Origin: Chinchilla lanigera
Lineage: Eukaryota; Chordata; Mammalia; Rodentia; Chinchillidae
NCBI RefSeq assembly: GCF_000276665.1
Contig: NW_004955517.1
Location: 5,053,181 to 5,117,180, forward strand
Reading direction: 5' to 3'
Length of the DNA: 64,000 nucleotides
Positions 56,392 through 64,000 of the stretch are shown here, one piece after another (the first letter of the stretch is position 1; each line of letters begins with the position of its first letter). Position numbers and translations under genes: made by a program. Below the pieces are notes generated by a model that searched no databases, was not told the DNA's origin, and saw only the letters and a list, made by a program, of their open reading frames with translations.

Positions 56392-59300
56392 CTTAAAATG
56401 GGATATTTTCCATAAGATGGAGAGCTTTGGCTTCTCCCCAGACGTTAGAAGAGCTGGTAGCTGTGGGCTTGTGTTTACTCATGGCAGCAGGGGGGTGGGG
56501 CAGGCAGCCTGCCGCCCACTGTAGGCAGGGCATGCTCTCTGCAGTCCTGTTGTCCCTACCACCCCTGCAGTGAGTCATTTTCACCTGGAAATTGGTTAGC
56601 CTCATGCAAATAACTTTCCTGCTCCTGGAAAGCACTTGAACTTGCGGGTCCTGGTAGAATCCAGAGAGAGAGGAGATTGGAGGATTTTCGGAGTGTAGAC
56701 TGGATGAACCTTGAGATATTGGTAGGATTTGCATACTTGAGGAGGCTCTGAGAGGAGGTCATCCGGGCAGATGACTTTGATGTTGATTTCCACCTGGTTT
56801 TCTTCAATCATATTTAAATTGCTGAAGGAGGCAGATGATTTGCTTTTATCTTAAAAAAGAAAAGTGACTTAAGGTCAAGATTCTTCCTTATACCCTTGCA
56901 ACCTTGAAATGTGATATGCTTTCTTTACAGGAAGGAGAAAAGGGTGTAACTAGAGCTGGGTGTAACCAAGGTTCCGGTGATGGGAGACTATTAGGCTTAT
57001 GAATTTATCATTTAAAATGATGTATCTGTGTCAGAGGTTTAAACATTTGGAAAAACTGTGCTACTGCAACAAAAGTTCAGCTCTGTCAAGGAATACAAAG
57101 CTGACAAAAATACTATTTTATATCTTGCAAAAGGTACTACAGGCTTCTCTGCATAGTATTCTAGCCAGTCCTTTATTTACAAAGGGAACAGAGCATATAA
57201 AAGAGTAAGAAATGGTAAATTTGACTAAGATATGTTCAAAGTCAGGTTCTCATCCCCGAAGCTGTCTTTTGTCATCAGAGACGCTCAGTAACCTGCAGTA
57301 TTTTCCAAACCAGTCTCTGCTTATTCATGGAATTGCCCCCTGTGGACACTACACTTCTCCAGAAAAAAAAAAACAAACAGGCACTTTTGGGATAAACTAT
57401 CCATGAGTAGTAACAGCTCTATATTTGATGGATTGTTTTTTGTTTTCAGATTAATTAGCCTTTGATTATAGGCAGGCAGAAGGCTGAGCAAGGATGCAGA
57501 ATTGGTAAAGTTTGTTGTTTTAGAATTATTGAAGAATATTCAATGAGAAATTTTACTTTCCTGTCGAGGCCAGATCCCTTGTACAGTCTGATATTCCCTC
57601 AGTCTTCAGAAGGCCTTCCGTGAGGATTTATTTGTGTTAAACTGAACATAGATCTCCTTCTAGAGGAAAGGCCCTTTTATTGATTCTGACCTTTTCCTTT
57701 TGCTGGTAAAGGCTTGTTGAGTTGCTTTTTAAACAACCAGAAATCACTGTGTTTCTTTTTCTTGTAATCTTTTATTTATCCTATTCAGAGACCTTACATG
57801 CTTAAAAATAAATTTCCTATGGAAATCACAAAACAGCACCCCTCCGCAAAGAGTGCAGAGTATAGAACCCCTTTTCACATCACATGTGTGGTGCTCGGGG
57901 GGGGGGGCTGTTCAACACTTAATTGCCCCAAGCCTGCCCTGTTCTCTTTGCCTTTCTCCTCCTCTTTCCATCTTGTTGGTGCCCAGGAGAGATACTTCAG
58001 ACTAGATTTCAGCTAGTAGTGCCCTGAGAAAACTTGAAGCACTGAGTTGGGATTACATTAGCTGGAAGAATCAAGATATTAATTTCCTTCAAGAGAAGAA
58101 TGGCATGTCTGGCCAAATAGAATATCGCCTCATGTAATAGACCTCCCAAATGAAATGGGGAGCTAATCATTCCTTTACCTGGGGAGGTGCGATTATTGAA
58201 TTCCAGATCCCTGTATAAATTAACATCCAAACCCAGGGGTCTACCCCTCCCTCTGCCAGTCATTTTCCCCCTTCTTCTGATGGTTCTGGCCAGAATGTTG
58301 CTGTCACCTGCTAGAGTCTCACACATCTTCAGCTGGCTCCAAGTCAGGGAATAGAAAAATTAATGGATTGGAACTTAATCCATAACTCCCTAACTCTGCA
58401 GCTTTATTTTTTAATAGTTCATAAACTTCTTATTTTCCCTTTTAGCTTAGATTTCCTCTGTGGTGAGGAAAGGTCTGGCAGACTTTAGATCTGCCTCATA
58501 AAAATGCTGTAAAGGACAACGCTGGGTTGTGTGAATGCTGTATTTCACCTTCATGTAATATTCAAGAACTGTCCCGGAGTTTGTGTCTGAATTTGTTCTA
58601 ATATAAAGAACCCTGGGGTCAACAATACAACCATTTCCAGATGGATTAAGTTTTGCATTCTTGAAGACCTCAGTGGCCCGTGGAGATCGTTTCTCTTGGA
58701 GCTGTCAGGAGCATTATGACCAGGACCGTGACACGTGCTCACTGGACACCAGAGATCTCTATTTTGAAATTTCTCAAATTTCTCAAATTTCTCTATAAGT
58801 CCTATTTTTTAAAAGATAACTAAGTTAAGTGTCTTTCAGGATTAAACTCCGCGGGGTCTGTTTTGCCACCTTTACCCCTCTTCTCAGTGATAGACTGGTG
58901 ATTTCTGGAAGAGCTAAGTTCTGAAAAACTTGTTTTATAGACTACATATGCCTTACACAAAGTATTTTCACAGCAAAGAGGCCTGGATGGGATTTGAAAG
59001 AGTGGCATTTGCTGTCAGGAGGTAAAAGTCTCTAAAGCAGAATTTATCCCGAGCTATGAGTCTGAAAAGTTAAAGTCACAAAATCAGCCATTGTCAAGAA
59101 GCTGGAGAGGAGGCCTCAGTCCTTTGCCCTCAGAAGGGCAGACCAGCACCCGCTAACCCAGGCTCCTTCTGTTTTCCGTCCTTGGGCCCCGCCCTGCAGA
59201 TGGTGTGGGAGCCTCTGTTCTGTGTGCTTCCTGTGGGAAAGGGAGGCCATGCTGCCTAACTTCTTCCCAGGCCTTCACTTTCATTTGCTGAGAAGCAAAT

Positions 59301-59465
59301 CTCAGTACAAGCTTGAGCACTGCATAATTTGTGTGATTTCTTCCTGAAGTATGCTTTCTGTTTTTGAGGTGACATATTTTTTGCTTTCTTCATGTTTCTT
59401 TCATCTTTCCCAAAATGTAAATAGTTCTTTTTTTTTTTTTTCTTTCTGGCTTTTATATGTGCCTT
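56392..59465. other. Unique non-coding DNA
   Basis: About 3 kb with no repeat family or gene recognised; a G-run at 57897-57907. Minus frames up to 113 codons at 56393-56811 overlap in all three frames and lack a domain. Confidence 0.4.
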
Positions 59466-59469
59466 TGGC

Positions 59470-60175
59470 ATAAACTACAGATGAGCAGTTGAAATTTAAA
59501 CACTCAGAGTATTAAAATTTTGCACATTTCCTTCCAAATATCTCCCTGTACGTGCACATAGGAAAATACAAAATTTTATATACATTTTACATAATAAGTA
59601 TAACATTCCATCTTTTTATGTTAATAAGAAAGTATGTACATCATTTCCAAAAGTGAAAAATGTTCCATTTATAGATGTACCACTATTTGTTTCTTCTGTC
59701 CCTTTTTGGTGGATATTTAGATTGTGTGTTGTATTTTTAGCTTTGTACATTGTAAAGAGTGATAGAACAAGCACCCTTACACTTTTACTGGTACTTGACA
59801 CTTTGTTTCCTTGACATATATCCTAAAAAATGAAATTACTACACAAAACGTAGAAATTTAAAATAGGTGCTGTCCTGCGTTTCAAAGAGGTACTCATTTC
59901 CAGTCATCCCACCTGTTCCCAGGAATCTTCAATCCCTTTAGGCTGTCACGAACACTGAGTTACGTGGATTTGTTAGATCTTTGTCAAACTGAGAGATACA
60001 AAGAAGTTGTTTTGGTTTTTGCTTGACTCTCTTTAATAATGAGGTTAAACATTTTCTCATTATTGCTTTTTTTTTGGTGATTTACCTTTTCATGTCCTTT
60101 ACCCATCTTTCTGTTAGATCTTTTGTCTTTTTCTTACTGTAAGAATTTTTGTATTGTCTGAACAGGAGTTGTCAG
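59470..60175 (-). mobile_element. Old L1M relic
   Basis: Minus-strand ORF2 landmarks: 'ctttgtacattgtaaagagt', 'gacatatatcctaaaaaatg', 'aacattttctcattattgct', 'catgtcctttacccatcttt'. Heavily decayed, no open frame of note. Confidence 0.65.
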
Positions 60176-60965
60176 AAAAGTATTGTGGAAGAGTACAGCA
60201 TCTAAGCGAAAGATGCGTTTATTACTGTCCCACTCTCAGTAGCCATCCAACCTCTTGTCCTTCCATTTTCTTCTGTGTAAGGTTAACAAAGAGGAGCCCA
60301 TCATTTCTTCCGTGGTAATAGAGCCAATAGTTATTAAAATGCACCATGTAGCTTTCACAATAAACATGTTAGTGTCTTTTCCTGTTGTAATCACTGTCTG
60401 TCTGCTTGGTTGGAGAAAGAAGGACTTAAATTCTAGGCTTATAGAGATGGCTAAATGCTTGACCCCCAGTGCTGGACAGGAGAGATTGACAGGAGTTTAT
60501 TAGTCACATACACTTACAGCCCAGGGGAGAGGGAGCTGCATGCTGCTCAAGATCACGTGGGAGTTGCACGTGGGAACGGAGTGATTAGTCAGGGGCTGTG
60601 AGAAGCAGGCTTTGTAGTATCAAGAAAATGGGGTGACTGCAGGTCCCGCAGGAGGGTGGAATAATGCCGTGACAGGAAAATGAAACCCACTACTCAGGGA
60701 TAAGCAGGAACTGTTCTAGTCCCCTCGATAGGAAGGATTGTTTGGCTGGGGCACTTCATCCGTGCGAGCCCAGTAGGAAGGAGCACTTACGGTTATCCAT
60801 GTAAATCCCTCCTGAGTTTCCCCAGATGTCCAGGTGTCACATAATAATTTTTAGGTCTTCATGACTGCCTTTGACACGCAAATTCCCAGCCCCCTTTGCC
60901 TTTGAGTTCGTCCTATCCCTTCCTGAAAACTCTGCCACTTTAGGGCTCCATGTCACAGCCCTGTG
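60176..60965. other. Unassigned sequence
   Basis: No repeat or gene recognised with confidence. 60430-60840 has the look of an old LTR but without clear ends. Confidence 0.3.
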
Positions 60966-60969
60966 CAGG

Positions 60970-61155
60970 GAAGCAGCATGGCGTGAGACATTCTCCGAGT
61001 AACACGAACATGCTTTGATCCCACCTCTGTCTCCTACTAGTTTGACTTTGGATAAGACACATGATTTCTCAGGCACCGTTTCTATGCAGTAGAGGTACTA
61101 CCTTTCCCGTAGAGTAACATATGAGGAGTTCCTGGCTTAGTGCCTTGGACCCTAA
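60970..61155 (+). repeat. MIR SINE
   Basis: Sense MIR: 'cagcatggcgtgagacattc', 'tttgactttggataagacac', 'cagtagaggtactacctttc' and 'gagttcctggcttagtgcct'. Confidence 0.65.
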
Positions 61156-61445
61156 TTCTTCAGTGTCTTTCCGTCATCGGTCTTGGTCTGCCTGACATCT
61201 AAATGTATTAACTAAGGACGGTTGCGAACCTCTCACCCTCTTTTTCTCCTCCTTGGCCCCTGAAGAGAGAGGTGCACATTTCCTGTGGCTTCAGCTTACC
61301 CCAAAAGGGGAGTGACTCCCAGGCTGCATTTAACGCACTGATCATCCTCTGACCTCTGGTCCCCCATTTCGCACTGTCTTGCAGAGAGTTTCATTGCAGA
61401 ACCTTATTTAGCATGTTTAAAATTTTCTCCTTAAACCGGTACCTT

Positions 61446-61855
61446 TGTCTTAGTTACTTTGCCTTTGTTGCAGAGACAAAATACCTGACACTCAAAGGGG
61501 GAAAGGTTTATTTAGCTCACAGTTTGTAGAGGTTTCAGTCCACAATTGGCTGGCTCCAAGGCAGGGTGGCTTGGCAGAGGGACAGCTGCTCATGGTTGTG
61601 GAAGACAGCAAAGGAAACAAGCGAGGAGAGACAAGCCTCTTTCTCTCCCTTATACTGTATGCAGGCTACCCGCCCTGGGGCAGGTGTAGCACTCACGCCC
61701 TCAGCCCTAGCCAGAACTATGCCAAACCAGTCAGTGGAGTGATTTATTAATCACACCCTTAACCCTAACATCACACACTCTAGATTCAGCCACCTCTGAA
61801 AAAGCCCCCTGATTGCATGAGGCTTTGGGGAGACATCTAGACACAAAGTACAACC
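61446..61855 (-). repeat. ERVL-MaLR LTR with target duplication
   Basis: TGTCTTAGTTACTTTGCC to the ACACAAAGTACAACC end, 410 bases. The 5-base repeat acctt is exact at 61441-61445 and 61856-61860. A solo LTR, well preserved. Confidence 0.88.
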
Positions 61856-61920
61856 ACCTTCTTCTAGATAGGTACTGGTAACACCTCTTCTAGGTGTTCG
61901 TGGTGTCAGCAGTCTCTCTG

Positions 61921-62284
61921 TGCTATAGTTCGGTTTCAGTGGCCCTGAAAGCCTATCTGTTGAAGGCTTAATCCCCAGTTTGGCACCACTGGGAGGTGGT
62001 GGAACCTTTAAGAGCGGAGGTTAGTGGGAGGCCTACAGGTCATTGTGGATGTGCGCTTGGAAGGAGGCCCTGTTCTCTTCCTGTCTCTCTTTCATTTCTA
62101 GCCATGAAATGAACAGGCTTCCTCAGCCACACAATCCCACCTTGATGTGCTAGAGGCCCTCTGCGAACTGGGCCACCCAGCCATAGACTGAAACCTCCAG
62201 AACTGAACCAAGATGAACTGCTCCTCTTTAGAAGGTGATTAGCTCACGTATTATGGTACAGTAATGGAAAGCTGACTAACTCAA
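61921..62284 (+). repeat. MST-like MaLR LTR
   Basis: 'gaaggcttaatccccagttt', 'ggcaccactgggaggtggtg', 'gaacctttaagagcgg', 'gactgaaacctccagaactg' and the end 'aatggaaagctgactaac' follow the MST-type LTR in sense. Confidence 0.75.
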
Positions 62285-63185
62285 TGCTCTTAGCACTTTA
62301 GTTTCTCTTTCAAGCCTGTAATGACTCAGCTGTCCAGAGCTAATGCTATCATCTCTCACAGAACGGCTTTAACCCATGCTTTCCCCGTCATACCCCAGAA
62401 TCAGAATCAGCACCTTTAGTGTGAGACAGTTAGTGTGAGGATCCTAGATGATGATGTAGTGACCCACTCAGGACCCCTGAGTTGGCAAGAAGAGTCTTTT
62501 AAGCTCCAGGCATTAGGATTCTACAGAAACAGAGAGAAGCCTTCCCTAAGCTTTTCTTATCTGACTACAGGCAGAACCTTCTGGAAATGAACTTTCCATA
62601 AATCCCTTCTTCAGGGTAGCTTTTACTCCTAGGAAGGAGTTTAGGAGTAAACCTACTCTCTCGGGGGAGCTTGTGGCAGTGAAGGAGTTGGAAAGTCCCT
62701 TGTACCTGCACAGACATTCTTATCAAGCATTTATCTTTCCTAAAGAAACCAATTGTTTTTCTAGTAAAGGACTTTTCTGTCAACCTGCCCCTCCCCCATG
62801 AAGTTAGGCTGTAAATCTTGAACTAATCACTTCTTTTCTGAGGACACATATGCATATGAACACACTTGTTTTTCTCTAGGTAATCCCTTCTGTCAGTTTA
62901 ATTTGTAGGCCTCAATCATGAAAAGAAGAGGGGAAAATCTTGCCTTCTCAATTCTTACCTCAATCTGCAAACTTTCTTCTTACCCCTCAGGTTCTGTGTC
63001 TCTATATCCACAGCCTGATAAGTCTTTGAGAGACTCCTCTGCGTCTCTATTCCAAACCTCCCAGGGCTCCTCAGTGCCCTTGGAAGGAAGAGTGTTTCTC
63101 AGGTCTTCAAGGCCCCCAGCAATCTAGACACAACTCATTTTCTTCTTCATGTCTCAAGCATTTCTGTTGCATCAATGGATTTTTT
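62285..63185. other. Unique non-coding DNA
   Basis: No repeat or gene recognised. Confidence 0.4.
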
Positions 63186-63189
63186 TTAA

Positions 63190-64000
63190 GTCCATAGACC
63201 ATGCATTATCCTGAATTGCCTTTGTATATATTTCTTTCTATCATATTTTTATTAGTGCATATTTATATTACATAATTATGATGTTAATTTTGGAAAATTG
63301 GTATATTCCTGTAATATATTTCCTCATTTTCAGTTTCTTTACCCCCGCTTGTCTTTCCATTGATTCCCTTACTTATCTTTTTTTTTTCATCTTAAAAAGA
63401 ATTAAAAAAAAAAACATTAAAAATGGTACAGAATTTCAAAACAAGATGATAGGAATTCAACAATGGTTGTTATATTGTATGTTGTTATCTTCAAAGTAGT
63501 TGTTCAGATTGCCAGATATAAGCATGCCCAATTGGTCAAAAAAAATAAGACAAAGAAAAGAAAAAAGTGAGGGAAAGGAGAAAAGGAAAAGGGAAAATAT
63601 AAATAAGATAGCTAGGATAATTGTATTACAAATTTTTGTTAATTTATTGAGAGGAACAGTTAATCCATTACTTATAAGAATCTTAGTTTCTTTCATTCAC
63701 TTGTTTATTTATATTGTAGGTTTCACATATAAAAGAAAGCATGCAACATTTAACCTTCTGAGACTGGCTTATTTAGCATAGCTTGATAGTTACAAATTCC
63801 ATCCATTTTCCTATAAATGACATGATTTCATTCTTCTTTATGGCTGAATAATATTCTGATATATATTGTCTTTATTTGTCTGCTGATGAACATTTAGGCT
63901 GCTTCCAGAGTCTAGCTATTGTTCATTGCACTGCTAGAAACATGGATATGTGTTTATATGATCTCTTTAATTCTTTTGGGAATATATCCAGGAGAGTAGA
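63190..64000 (-). mobile_element. L1 3' end, continues beyond the window
   Basis: 63190-63560 is the L1 3' UTR also present at 2845, 4478 and 17095. 63690-64000 is late ORF2 in reverse (tttaaccttctgagactggc, aaattccatccattttccta, tggctgaataatattctgat). The rest of the element lies to the right of the window. Confidence 0.88.

Overview
This window is eukaryotic, almost certainly rodent, nuclear DNA, and I found no convincing protein-coding gene, tRNA, rRNA or known ncRNA gene in it. The rodent call rests on repeat content. There are B1 (7SL-derived) SINEs, B4-like SINEs (ID joined to B1), tRNA-Ala-type ID SINEs with short direct flanks, ERVL-MaLR LTRs of the MT/ORR1 type, and mammal-wide MIR, L2, L1M and hAT-Charlie relics. 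The ID consensus, the B1 with an internal duplication and the B4-like fusions fit the mouse-related clade. A castorimorph (beaver or kangaroo rat type) is my best guess, but I cannot confirm the species.

Layout. 1-2165 is mostly unique DNA with one MIR. 2166-7200 is a repeat cluster: a MaLR with internal sequence, carrying an inserted L1 tail; ID SINEs; a sequencing gap that starts inside a B1; and an old L1 running from ORF1 into ORF2, itself cut by a MaLR LTR and an ID. 7200-19250 is mainly unique DNA with MIR, B4, B1, L2 and MaLR pieces, a 59-bp tandem duplication near 15.1 kb, and a GC-rich block near 16.5 kb with an E2F-like palindrome, a YY1-like site and a GC box. 19.2-25.4 kb holds two plus-strand MaLR LTRs, a B1 pair, a hAT-Charlie relic and L1M ORF2/3' end relics. 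25.4-32.6 kb has simple repeats, ID, B1 and several MaLR LTRs, one of them inside a B1. 34.0-35.6 kb has two mariner-like fragments in inverted orientation next to an L1M 3' end. 37.4-45.4 kb is mostly unique, with LTRs and a 105-bp tandem repeat. 45.3-49.4 kb has ID, MIR, long purine and pyrimidine tracts, B4 and a minus-strand L1 ORF2 end. 51.3-54.3 kb is L2. 55.6-64 kb has B1, ID, L1, two opposed LTRs and a minus-strand L1 that runs off the right edge.

The ORFs of 60-200 codons are as expected by chance in 64 kb, or lie in repeats; none has a recognisable cellular domain. The window is therefore best read as an intergenic region or a large intron. I did not find a new biological system. 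The items most worth checking are the exon-like 48-base segment at 20412-20459, the promoter-like cluster at 16522-16545, the inverted mariner pair at 34080-34720, the frame-preserving 105-bp repeat at 41764-41973, and unique AT-rich blocks that may be conserved non-coding elements. Family names are from memory of consensus sequences; no database search was run.
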